Assembly (NCBI RefSeq): GCF_026410255.1
Contig: NZ_JAPMLL010000002.1
Coordinates: forward strand, 226,073 to 290,072
Reading direction: 5' to 3'
DNA length: 64,000 nucleotides
From: Xanthomarina sp. F1114
Lineage (GTDB): Bacteria; Bacteroidota; Bacteroidia; Flavobacteriales; Flavobacteriaceae
Shown: positions 49,573-57,713 of the stretch, one piece after another
Numbering within the stretch: the stretch's first letter is position 1
Layout: each line of letters opens with the position of its first letter
The notes under the pieces: model-generated
Databases searched by the model: none
What the model was told of the DNA's origin: nothing
Seen by the model: only the letters and a program-made list of their open reading frames with translations
Position numbers and translations under genes: made by a program

Positions 49573-50130
49573 GCTATTGGAGATTTTAGATTAGCGTATT
49601 TTTAATTGATGTCCCACCCGAAGGTAGCTTTATGATGCGGGCTGGTTGGGGATTGATGATTTAAGAAAGTGGACAGAAGAAACTAAAAGAGCTTATTAGA
49701 GCTTAAAAGGCTATTAACCAAACAATCTAAAAAAAGTGAACAAGAATTTCTTAAGTTTACAGGAATTAAGGTTTTATAGGAATCTGTTTAGGGAGTTTTA
49801 AAGTTTAAAAATCTACAGATATCAACCTAATTGATCGAGTCTGATTGCTTGTTTTTTTCTATTTAATCTAACACGGACTCGACACGGAGTATGTACGGAG
49901 TTGCTACGGAGTTAGTCCGGACTAAGATAACAGGCTTTTTTTTTATATATGACAGCCTAATAACTTGTTATTAAAATTTCCACTTTGGTTAAAACATCTG
50001 CTTTATTTATTGCTTCAGTTTCGAATTTAATTTCAGTTTCGAGATCAATTTTTAATCTTCCCTTTTTACTCACTCTTATTGTACTCAAATTGGTTAATTT
50101 TGAAAATGTATAAATTTAATTTCAAAAGAA
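49573..50130. other. Intergenic region between polA and the leucyl aminopeptidase gene
   Basis: About 560 bp without a credible gene. It contains the 11-bp tandem repeat at 49873-49923 and, near the right end, a TAATTTTG box (50095-50102) that may drive the peptidase gene although its TTG is badly spaced. Confidence 0.6.
49873..49923. repeat. 11-bp tandem repeat C
   Basis: Four units of exactly 11 bases start ACGGA (49873, 49884, 49895, 49906) and a partial fifth starts CCGGACT. The unit differs from repeats A and B, but period and copy number are the same. Confidence 0.85.
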
Positions 50131-51519
50131 ATGATTAAACAAGGAGAACTATATTCCAAAGACGGACATATTGCATTTATAATTGGGAAGGAATTCCAAA
50201 CTGTAGAAGGTGTTTCGCCTTTAGTAGAAGAACAAGCAAAGAAATTTATTGCTTCTGATGATGAAACAGATTATTTAAAATTAGGAGATCGGTTTATTTT
50301 CTTTGTAAAAGAGCATACCGATTTAGAAAAACTTCGAGTTGCCGGACACGATCTACGAACAAAATTAGACCAAGCTGCTGAAGATCTATTTATCTCTGGA
50401 AAAGGTGCTCAAGCCTTAGCGCTTGCCGAAGGCTTAGCCTTGTCTAACTATCAGTTTTTAAAATATTTTAAAGAAGCAGATAAAAAACGCTATCGGCTAA
50501 AAAATATTATCTTATTAGATACTTTCGAAGCTAAAGCAATCAGTAATTTAAACCATACAACAAAAGCCGTTTATTGGTCCAGAGACATGGTAAACGAGCC
50601 ACTTTCTTATTTAACAGCTGTACAACTTTCGAAAGAAATTAAGGCGTTTGAAGAAGTAGCAAATGTAAGCGTGACCGTTTTTGACAAAGCCAAAATTGAA
50701 GCTCTAAATATGGGCGGATTATTAGCTGTAAATTTAGGCTCTATAGATCCGCCAACCTTCACCATTATTGAATACAAACCGAATAAACCAAAGAACAAAA
50801 AACCTATTGTTTTAGTTGGGAAAGGGGTTGTTTACGATACTGGGGGCATGAGTATAAAACCAACTGCCGGTTCTATGGATTCTATGAAGAGTGATATGGG
50901 TGGTGCTGCATGTATGGCAGGAGCCATCTACGCTGCAGCAATGAACGAATTAGATCTACATATAATTGCATTAATTCCAGCAACCGATAATCGTCCAGGT
51001 GGAAACGCCTACGTTCCGGGAGACGTTATAAAAATGTACGATGGGACAACTGTTGAAGTTTTAAATACGGATGCCGAAGGCCGCATGATTTTAGCAGATG
51101 CCTTAGCCTATTCCAATGAGCTAGATCCAGAATTAGTTATAGATGCCGCTACATTAACCGGAGCAGCTGTTGCTGCCATTGGGCAAAAGGCTTCTTGTGT
51201 TATGGGAAATGCTGAGCAGGACATAATTAACGCTTTAATAAACTCGGGGTATCACGTTCACGAAAGATTGGCTCAAATGCCCTTTTGGGATGATTATGCA
51301 GAAGACATTAAATCTTCTATTGCCGACATGAAAAACCTTGGTGGCAAGTATGCCGGAAGTATTACTGCCGGTAAATTCCTGGAGCATTTTGTTAAATCGC
51401 CTTATATTCATTTGGATATTGCAGGTCCAGCTTTCTTAGATGCTGTAGATAATTATAAAGGAAAAGGGGGTACTGGCGTAGGGGTAAGATTGTTGAATAA
51501 CTTCTTGGAGAACTACTAA
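50131..51519 (+). CDS. Leucyl aminopeptidase family protein (M17)
   Basis: This two-metal aminopeptidase of 462 residues removes N-terminal residues from peptides in the cytosol. The C-terminal catalytic domain has the signature segments VGKGVVYDTGGMSIKP (Lys and Asp ligands), KSDMGGAACMAGAIYAA and NTDAEGRMILADALAYS (Asp and Glu ligands, NTDAEGR being the M17 signature). The N-terminal domain is shorter and less conserved than in E. coli PepA. PepA also serves as a DNA-binding helper of Xer recombination in E. coli; whether this one does so for the recombinase 860 bp downstream is speculation. A long perfect hairpin terminator lies about 200 bp after the stop. Confidence 0.92.
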   Translation: MIKQGELYSKDGHIAFIIGKEFQTVEGVSPLVEEQAKKFIASDDETDYLKLGDRFIFFVKEHTDLEKLRVAGHDLRTKLDQAAEDLFISGKGAQALALAEGLALSNYQFLKYFKEADKKRYRLKNIILLDTFEAKAISNLNHTTKAVYWSRDMVNEPLSYLTAVQLSKEIKAFEEVANVSVTVFDKAKIEALNMGGLLAVNLGSIDPPTFTIIEYKPNKPKNKKPIVLVGKGVVYDTGGMSIKPTAGSMDSMKSDMGGAACMAGAIYAAAMNELDLHIIALIPATDNRPGGNAYVPGDVIKMYDGTTVEVLNTDAEGRMILADALAYSNELDPELVIDAATLTGAAVAAIGQKASCVMGNAEQDIINALINSGYHVHERLAQMPFWDDYAEDIKSSIADMKNLGGKYAGSITAGKFLEHFVKSPYIHLDIAGPAFLDAVDNYKGKGGTGVGVRLLNNFLENY

Positions 51520-51720
51520 TAAAATTGGCTGAAATAAAACAGTTTGGTTTAAACTTTTAATTGGCAGTAGGCTTTTGGCCAAAGATTATTGGTTTTTTAT
51601 TTATTACTAGTCACTTTTAGCTTTGTTATTGTTGGTGAGTAAATCCTCGATTTTCATGACCTATAGTTATAGCTCTTAGTAGAGAAAAAACAGTTAGAAG
51701 ATTAGGAATAGACTAATTTA

Positions 51721-51776
51721 AGTTTAAAAGAATGTCGGAAAAAGTCGTGACATTCTTTTAAACTAAGTTTTTTAAT
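51721..51776 (+). terminator. Hairpin terminator after the aminopeptidase gene
   Basis: AGTTTAAAAGAATGTC (51721-51736) pairs perfectly with GACATTCTTTTAAACT (51749-51764), followed by AAGTTTTTTAA. The 16-bp stem and the T run make a strong terminator. Confidence 0.8.
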
Positions 51777-52125
51777 TATTAGTATGTTCATTTTTTCCAT
51801 CGATGAAAAAACGAACCAAAAAAATCTAGGCTTACGACAATTTATCTAAATTTATCATTCGACGCCTAAATTTTAGGAACTCGCGTGAAAAATCTTGTTT
51901 GACTCAAAATTTCGCCCGCTCAAACAGCCTAAAATTTTACGGCGTTTTACTCATGCTTTAATATTTATTTTGGTATTTGTGAATCTTCGATTTCATTTCA
52001 AATTTTACAATAAATCTTCGATAGGCCGAAAAAGGGAATCTTTAAAAAAAATTCTTATAACATTACAGCTTCTGGAAGGTTAAGGTTTATACTATCTATT
52101 TTAAACGGAACACAGATTTGTTTAG

Positions 52126-52177
52126 AACATAAATTTTGCTAGAAAACACAGGTTATCTAGCAAGATTTATGTTTTTT
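52126..52177 (+). terminator. Terminator upstream of the recombinase
   Basis: AACATAAATTTTGCTAG pairs with CTAGCAAGATTTATGTT around a 14-base loop and is followed by T6. No gene ends close by, so it may end a small RNA or shield the recombinase from read-through. Confidence 0.7.
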
Positions 52178-52378
52178 TATATATCGGAATCTCCATTGCG
52201 ATTTACGTTCTCTTTTTGCACTTTTACTTCGTGTTAAACGACCTATTCCCCTTTTTAATAGTATGGTAAAAAACACTGGAGTAACTGCTTCTTTTGTTGG
52301 AATAAAAATGAAACAACAATTTATTTAAGTCGCTAAAAAACAGGTTTTTAATGTCGTTATTTTTTGTATCTTGTTCTA

Positions 52379-53590
52379 ATGAAGCGAACTATAACTTTAC
52401 TGCCTTTGTTTCATAAAAACAAAGATCAAATTGCGATTCAATTTTTATACAACGATTCTACTAAAGACGTTATAAAAAAGTATCCGGGGGTTTTATGGAC
52501 TAAAACACATAGAACATTTTATGTATTGCACACCAACGAGGAGCTTCATAATTTATTTAATTATTTAAGAGAAAAGGGGTATTATGTAGATTATAGTGGC
52601 TTACACAAAGCGAAACCTAAATCGCTTATTGAAGAAAAAAAGCAGCCTGTAGAGAACAGTAAAGTTGAAATGCATCGCGGCTTACCCAAAACTCACAAAG
52701 CATTTTTAAAAGAATATGTCTGGTTTTTAAAAGGGAAGCGTTTAAGCGAGCAAACCATTGCTACTTATGGTTATTTTGTACTGCGATTTTTATATTTATT
52801 TAAAGACGATCCATTAAGGGACTGGGATAACCATCACCTCGATTTTTTTATGAGTGCCGTTATGGCTAAAGAAAGATATAGCATTAGCAGCCATAGACAA
52901 TGCGTTAGTGCTTTTAAATATCTAACCGACTATTGCGATCTTGAAGCTTTTGATGCCAGTGATTATAAGCGTCCAAAAAAAGACAAGAATCTTCCTAATG
53001 TTATTTCTAAGGAAGCTGTAATTCGTTTAATTCAGGTAACAAAAAACTTAAAGCATCGCGTCATTATAGGCTTGTTATATTCCAGCGGACTAAGGATAGG
53101 CGAATTACTAGATTTAAAACCTACAGACTTAGATATTGAAAGGCTACAAATTCGCATACGAAAGGGCAAGGGACGAAAAGACAGAATAGTTGGTGTAGCG
53201 GAAGTATTGAGGCCTATGCTTTTAAATTATATTGCTACTTATCAACCGAGGTATTATTTTATTGAGGGTCGTGATGGCGGGATTTATAGTGCAAGTTCTG
53301 TGCGTGCATTTTTAAAGAAATCTTGTAAGTTAGCCCAGATAAGTCCTTCGATATCTCCACATGTTTTGCGTCATAGTTACGCGACACATATGCTTGAGAA
53401 TGGAGTTGACTTGCGTTATATTCAGAGTTTATTAGGGCATAGTAAGCCTGAGACGACTATGATTTACACCCATGTAGCTCATAGGGATTTAATGGCCATA
53501 AGCAATCCTTTGGACACGACTGTTCGGGGCATAAGGTCTTCTGTTAACCACGAGCAAAAAGTTACGATATCCCGCAATGATAACCAATAA
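52379..53590 (+). CDS. XerC/D-like tyrosine recombinase of the cassette array
   Basis: This 403-residue tyrosine recombinase (from the ATG at 52379; a TTG five codons upstream is less likely) has an N-terminal extension of about 90 residues, an SAM-like core-binding domain (about 100-190) and a catalytic domain. The catalytic set is complete: Arg239 (SSGLRIGELL), Lys267 (GKGRKDR), His328 and Arg331 (SPHVLRHSYATHML), His354 (LLGHSKPETT) and Tyr363 (TMIYTHV). Arg239 and His328 are only 89 residues apart, as in XerD, whereas IntI integrases have a longer spacing because of an extra helix region. It points towards the cassettes and ends 28 bp before the first cassette boundary. It probably recombines the attC-like sites; this is inferred from position. 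Confidence 0.88.
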   Translation: MKRTITLLPLFHKNKDQIAIQFLYNDSTKDVIKKYPGVLWTKTHRTFYVLHTNEELHNLFNYLREKGYYVDYSGLHKAKPKSLIEEKKQPVENSKVEMHRGLPKTHKAFLKEYVWFLKGKRLSEQTIATYGYFVLRFLYLFKDDPLRDWDNHHLDFFMSAVMAKERYSISSHRQCVSAFKYLTDYCDLEAFDASDYKRPKKDKNLPNVISKEAVIRLIQVTKNLKHRVIIGLLYSSGLRIGELLDLKPTDLDIERLQIRIRKGKGRKDRIVGVAEVLRPMLLNYIATYQPRYYFIEGRDGGIYSASSVRAFLKKSCKLAQISPSISPHVLRHSYATHMLENGVDLRYIQSLLGHSKPETTMIYTHVAHRDLMAISNPLDTTVRGIRSSVNHEQKVTISRNDNQ

Positions 53591-53620
53591 AAGTGTATAT
53601 TAGTGCTCATATAACCAGTT
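53591..53620 (+). other. Putative attI-like insertion site
   Basis: Directly after the recombinase stop, GTGTATATTAG and CATATAACCA flank the first GTT (53618). They resemble the outer arms of the cassette repeats (GTGTATAATTA ... ATACACAAAACC) but without the long middle part. This is where new cassettes would be expected to enter. Confidence 0.6.
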
Positions 53621-53740
53621 CTCTACAAGCTAAAAGCCACCACCAAAACAGCACATTTATTTTTTCCAAACGCAACAGCCCAAGCTTAAAAAATAAAAGA
53701 ACTGTTTCTGCCTTTGCGCTGACTAAAACTTATTGACAAA

Positions 53741-53791
53741 CTTGACCTATTTCACGCAAAATAATTATATATTTGCGTGAAATAGGTCAAG
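53741..53791 (+). promoter_or_regulatory. 20-bp perfect inverted repeat, probable operator of the Xre regulator
   Basis: CTTGACCTATTTCACGCAAA (53741-53760) is repeated inverted at 53772-53791, with 11 bases between. A TATATTTG box (53768-53775) overlaps the right arm and the ATG of the regulator is 16 bp downstream. A repressor or controller bound here would cover the promoter, so autoregulation is likely. Confidence 0.75.
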
Positions 53792-53806
53792 TCAAAGTAT
53801 TTACTA

Positions 53807-54130
53807 ATGGCAAGTTTTGGAAATTTTATAAAGGAAGAACGCGAGAAACGTGAATGGACGCAAATTGAATTCGGAGATAGAATCGGAATCAATTCAAGTG
53901 CAATTAGTCGAATTGAAAATGGAAATCAAAAATTTAGCATTACAAAGTTAAAAAAATTGGCTGCCGTTTTAAAAATAGACTTTGAGACTATTAATGATTT
54001 ATTTTTTGCAGATAAGTTTGCAAAAGAAGCATTTAAATATAAATGTACCGAAAACGTATTTTCAGTTGCCGAAAACACCTCAAAATACATTAGAAACAAA
54101 AATACAAAACAAGGCTCATTAGAATTTTAA
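53807..54130 (+). CDS. Xre-family regulator of the restriction-modification cassette
   Basis: This 107-residue DNA-binding protein has an N-terminal HTH_3 domain (residues about 8-62: FIKEEREKREWTQIEFGDRI, SSAISRIENGNQKF) and a short charged tail. It starts 16 bp after a 20-bp perfect inverted repeat and ends 1 bp before the restriction-modification gene. The arrangement matches controller (C) proteins that time the expression of restriction enzymes, although the operator here differs from classical C boxes and the protein is slightly longer. First gene of cassette 1, which is the only cassette with an obvious own promoter region. Confidence 0.88.
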   Translation: MASFGNFIKEEREKREWTQIEFGDRIGINSSAISRIENGNQKFSITKLKKLAAVLKIDFETINDLFFADKFAKEAFKYKCTENVFSVAENTSKYIRNKNTKQGSLEF

Positions 54131-54131
54131 T

Positions 54132-56543
54132 ATGGCAAACGAGAGAATCACAGAAGATATAGTGAGGTCACATTTTAAAACTGACCCACTTTTTAATGTT
54201 GTCAAATTAGAAGAACAACGTTCTCGAAGTCGAAGAATTAATGAAATTTTAAAATTCGCTTCGAAATCAGGAAAAGGAAATCCTGGATTCCCTGAATTTA
54301 TCATCTCTTTTCCATCTCAAAATATAAACTACATTGTCGTTATTGAATGCAAATTCCACGTTTATGAACACGAAAGTCCTAAAAGAGATAAACCAAAACA
54401 ATTTGCTGTAGATGGTGCTTTGCATTATTCAAATTTTTTATCCAAAGACTTTGATGTAATTTCTTTAGCTATAAGCGGAGAGAACACAAACGAGTTAAAG
54501 GTTTCCACATTTCGACAAAGAAGGGGCGATGAAGAAGCTGAAGATTTAGACAAAACATCCTTGCTTGCAATTAATGATTATCTAAAATTATTTGACGATG
54601 ATTCTTTTGCGGAAAGCCTCAAAAATATTGATATACTGCAAAAAGCGGTTCACTTAAATGACGAATTCCATTCTTATTCTATAACCGAAAATAGCAGATG
54701 TACAATTGTCAGTGGTATTTTATTAGCCTTATTGGACGAACCCTTCAAACAGAGTTATCCAACGTACAAAAAAACACCTGAATTAGCGGAAGGTATGCTC
54801 GATGCTATTGTAAGGGTATTAAATAGTTTTGATGTAAGGAATAAGCAATCTATCATAAAAGAATTTAATAAAATTCTTAACGAGCCGATTTTCAAGCAAA
54901 AGGTTATAAAAAGAAAAAAGGAAGAGAAGGAAACTATTCAAATAGTTAAAGAAGATTTTATAGATTATTTATTCAAAAACGTACATCCATTAATAAAATT
55001 AGAAGATGCTGGAGTTGACGTTTTAGGTAAGTTCTATACTGAATTTATTCGCTATGCAGGCAGTTCACAAAAACAAGGTCTTGTATTAACACCAACTCAC
55101 GTTACCAGCTTGTTTTGTGATTTAGCTAATATATCCGATGACACTGTAATCTATGACCCTTGTTGTGGTTCTGGAAGTTTTCTTATCTCTGCAATGAAAG
55201 AAATGCTAAAATTAGCTGATGGCGATTCAGCAAAAAAGAAAACTATAAAATCTTCACAACTTGTTGGCGTAGAAAGAAGACCAGATATGTTTTCCTATGC
55301 TTGTACCAATATGATGTTCAGAGGAGATGGAAAATCAAATATATATAATGGAGATTGCTTTAATCACGAAGAAGTAATTAAAGCCAACCATAGTCCAGAT
55401 GTAGTTTTTTTAAATCCACCTTATGATGTTGGTAATGCTGGTCAAATGGAATTTATTGAACACGGACTTAAAGTAGTTGCAGATAAGAAAGGTATTGTTA
55501 TCGGTATTGTTCAGGTGAGTTGCGCAATAAAAAATGAGAAAAATCTGATTGCAATCAAGAAAAGATTATTACAAAACCATACATTGAAAGCAGTAATATC
55601 TATGCCAAATGAATTGTTTTATCCTGTTGCTGCTAATACTTGTATAATGGTTTGGCAGGCCAATATTCCGAATGATGATAATGAGACGTGGTTTGGATAT
55701 CTAAAGGACGATGGTTTTGAAAAAAGAAAAAACCGAGGACGTCTTGATTTCAGAAAACGATGGGACTTAATAAAGTCAGAATTTGTAAGAATATATAAGA
55801 ACCGCAAAGAAATTCCTGGTACATCAATACAAAAATTAGTGTCTGGTAAAGATGAGTGGATTGCAGAAGCATATCTCAAAACAGACTATACATCCCTTAC
55901 CCAAAACCTTTTCGAAAATAAAATTAAAGATTATATTTCTTTTAAGGTAAAAAGAAATTTTACGCCCGTAGAAATTGAACCATTTGATGAGGTTCCATTC
56001 GAGCTTGACATTCTAAAATGGAAAGAATTTCAATATGGTGGAAATGACGGGATTTTCAAGATTTTAAATGGCTATTACAATAGAAAACCAGAACATACAG
56101 AAAATGGGAATGTTCCTTTTATTGGTGCAACTGAAAATAATAATGGAGTAACGCAATACTATTCCCTTTTCGATATTGAAAATCACAATAAAGATGAAAG
56201 AAGTGCTGACCACGACATTGAAAGGAAAATATTTAAGAAAAATTGTATAACCATTACTAACAATGGTTCTGTAGGTTACGCCTTCTATCAGGATACTGAT
56301 TTCACTTGTTCTCACGATGTAAACGTAATCTTGTTAAAAAATAAAGAATGGAATCCTTATATAGCAATGTTTATATGCACCATAGTAGAACTTGAACAAT
56401 ATAGATGGGATTTTGGAAGGAAATGGCGTCCGAGTCGAATGCCATTTTCAACTATTAAATTACCAGCTGATAAAGATGGAAATCCATATTGGGAATATAT
56501 GGAGAAGTATATTAAGACATTGAGATATTCTAAATCACTCTAA
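54132..56543 (+). CDS. Single-chain restriction-modification enzyme (nuclease, N6-adenine methylase, specificity domain)
   Basis: This 803-residue protein joins three functions. The N-terminal region has a PD-(D/E)xK-type nuclease core (Pro-Glu55, later Glu72-Cys-Lys74 in VVIECKFH). The middle is an HsdM-like adenine methylase with the SAM motif DPCCGSGSF (from Asp342) and the catalytic NPPY (428-431). From about residue 630 a type I S-like target-recognition region follows (WKEFQYGGNDGIFKILNG, PFIGATENNNGV, CITITNNGSVGYAF). This is the architecture of type IIG enzymes, which cut and methylate at one site. The gene starts 1 bp after its regulator gene. It is in the first cassette, where a toxic gene pair would stabilise the array. 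Recognition sequence unknown. Confidence 0.87.
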   Translation: MANERITEDIVRSHFKTDPLFNVVKLEEQRSRSRRINEILKFASKSGKGNPGFPEFIISFPSQNINYIVVIECKFHVYEHESPKRDKPKQFAVDGALHYSNFLSKDFDVISLAISGENTNELKVSTFRQRRGDEEAEDLDKTSLLAINDYLKLFDDDSFAESLKNIDILQKAVHLNDEFHSYSITENSRCTIVSGILLALLDEPFKQSYPTYKKTPELAEGMLDAIVRVLNSFDVRNKQSIIKEFNKILNEPIFKQKVIKRKKEEKETIQIVKEDFIDYLFKNVHPLIKLEDAGVDVLGKFYTEFIRYAGSSQKQGLVLTPTHVTSLFCDLANISDDTVIYDPCCGSGSFLISAMKEMLKLADGDSAKKKTIKSSQLVGVERRPDMFSYACTNMMFRGDGKSNIYNGDCFNHEEVIKANHSPDVVFLNPPYDVGNAGQMEFIEHGLKVVADKKGIVIGIVQVSCAIKNEKNLIAIKKRLLQNHTLKAVISMPNELFYPVAANTCIMVWQANIPNDDNETWFGYLKDDGFEKRKNRGRLDFRKRWDLIKSEFVRIYKNRKEIPGTSIQKLVSGKDEWIAEAYLKTDYTSLTQNLFENKIKDYISFKVKRNFTPVEIEPFDEVPFELDILKWKEFQYGGNDGIFKILNGYYNRKPEHTENGNVPFIGATENNNGVTQYYSLFDIENHNKDERSADHDIERKIFKKNCITITNNGSVGYAFYQDTDFTCSHDVNVILLKNKEWNPYIAMFICTIVELEQYRWDFGRKWRPSRMPFSTIKLPADKDGNPYWEYMEKYIKTLRYSKSL

Positions 56544-56656
56544 TTGCCAACGCTACGAGCCATACACATTTACAGTCGCGCCATCCAAGCAACACCCAAA
56601 CTGTAAAAGAGTATGCCTCTACCAACGCTGAAAACCAATATGAACGCAGAAAGCCA

Positions 56657-56861
56657 GTAGAGAACAATGTATATAAAAAATAGGGCGATTTTGGCTTAAT
56701 CAAAAGCAAGTTGTGTGTTTGCAATGCCACCACATTTTTAATTTTGTATTTTTATAACTGAAAAATTGAAAAAGAAAAATTAAAAATGTGGTTCGTGGCT
56801 TAACCGAATGGAAATGGCTTACTTATTGCCCTACTTTTCATATACTGGACCGTTGTAAAAC
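56657..56861 (+). repeat. attC-like site 1 (divergent, 186-bp core)
   Basis: Private end GTAGAGAAC (56657-56665) is complementary to the start of cassette 1 (GTTCTCTAC, 53618). The core folds: GTATAT/ATATAC, TAGGGC/GCCCTA and an inner arm CACATTTTTAATTTT/AAAAATTAAAAATGTG. It ends at GTT 56852. It differs in sequence and length from the other eight. The 113 bp before it (56544-56656) hold no gene. Confidence 0.8.
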
Positions 56862-56880
56862 ATTTGACAAACAGAGAACT

Positions 56881-57561
56881 ATGAGAACAATAATTTTGCT
56901 TTTTTTGATTATTTCAACTTTACAATCCTGTAACAAAAATGAATCTAAATTACAGAATGAAAACTTAAAACTGAATAATGAAATAACTATTTTAAAATCA
57001 AAAATTGATTCTTTTGGAAACTTACCAACAATACAATTTGAGAAATTAATTTCAGAAGATTTTTCATTAGACTCTTTGAGAAAGAAAAACTTTTCAGAAT
57101 ATGTAACTTACTTAAGGAACAACGAATTAAAAACAAATGATTCAATCTTAGCAGAAAAATACTTAAAGTTTGCTAAAAAGAATAAAGGCTCTTTTTATTC
57201 AATGTATGCAATAGATAGAATTAGAGGGATTAATTTTCAAAAAGAGCAATTAAACATCAACCAAATAGTCGGAAAATGGAAATGGGAAACTATGACAAAT
57301 CTCTTTATGCCTTTTAAAGGAAAAAAAGATGAACAAGTCATTATTGAGAAAGATAAAACAATAAAAATTTTCAAAAACGGTAAATTAATTTCAGAGAGTA
57401 AATTTGAACTTATAAGACAAGGTTGGGGGAATTATTATATTGAATTTGACTGTAATAAACTTTATTCAATAATGGTTAAAGAAAATGGACTATTGACTTT
57501 AACTAAAGGAAAAGGGTTTTGTATTGACTGCGGAACAGATGTTTATAGGAAAATTGAATAA
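56881..57561 (+). CDS. Cassette 2: lipoprotein with coiled coil
   Basis: From the ATG at 56881 this is a 226-residue lipoprotein: signal peptide MRTIILLFLIISTLQSC with lipobox LQSC, then a short coiled coil (ESKLQNENLKLNNEITILKS), then a globular domain. A C-terminal part beginning VGKWKWETM looks like a lipocalin- or stress-type beta barrel (KIFKNGKLISESKFE, then NYYIEFD and a CIDCGTDVY end). An earlier start at 56788 would read through the recombination boundary and is rejected. I do not recognise a family. The ATG is only 28 bp from the cassette boundary, so no promoter fits in between. Confidence 0.75.
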   Translation: MRTIILLFLIISTLQSCNKNESKLQNENLKLNNEITILKSKIDSFGNLPTIQFEKLISEDFSLDSLRKKNFSEYVTYLRNNELKTNDSILAEKYLKFAKKNKGSFYSMYAIDRIRGINFQKEQLNINQIVGKWKWETMTNLFMPFKGKKDEQVIIEKDKTIKIFKNGKLISESKFELIRQGWGNYYIEFDCNKLYSIMVKENGLLTLTKGKGFCIDCGTDVYRKIE

Positions 57562-57567
57562 AAAAAC

Positions 57568-57704
57568 GTTTTACAACAACGTGTATAATTAATGGCTAGT
57601 TTTCGCCTACTTACGAAAATCCTCGCGGATTTTCTATTCGGTATTTATTTGCTAAATTAGGTGCTTAAACACGCCACTAATCATACACAAACACGTTGTA
57701 GTGC
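57568..57704 (+). repeat. attC-like site 2
   Basis: Private end GTTTTACAAC complements GTTGTAAAAC (56852). Core 57578-57694 (117 bp) with the inner hairpin GAAAATCC-TCGC-GGATTTTC and outer arms GTGTATAATTAATGGC/GCCACTAATCATACAC. Next cassette starts at GTT 57695. Confidence 0.88.
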
Positions 57705-57713
57705 ATTTGAGAA

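Larger units (their letters stand above)
51520..52378. other. Intergenic region upstream of the recombinase
   Basis: This region of about 860 bp has no credible gene; one 62-codon frame at 51895 lacks an ATG and overlaps inverted repeats. It holds two terminator hairpins (51721 and 52126) and a pair of related palindromes (51863-51877 and 51928-51944, both with a CCTAAAxTTTTA core, arranged inverted 50 bp apart). These could be old recombination or regulator sites at the left boundary of the cassette locus. No clear promoter of the recombinase was found. Confidence 0.55.

Noticed and set aside
51895..52083. 62-codon plus-strand frame
   Set aside because: It starts with TTG, has no ribosome-binding context or family and overlaps inverted repeats.
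50131..53590. Leucyl aminopeptidase as an accessory protein of the recombinase
   Set aside because: E. coli PepA helps Xer recombination, but here the only evidence is proximity, with two terminators between the genes; not claimed as a finding.
53741..53791. Terminator reading of the 20-bp inverted repeat
   Set aside because: No T run follows on either strand; it overlaps a promoter box and lies just before a regulator gene, so operator is the better reading.
56788..56880. N-terminal extension of the cassette 2 lipoprotein
   Set aside because: It would cross the recombination boundary and hide the clear lipoprotein signal peptide that begins at 56881.
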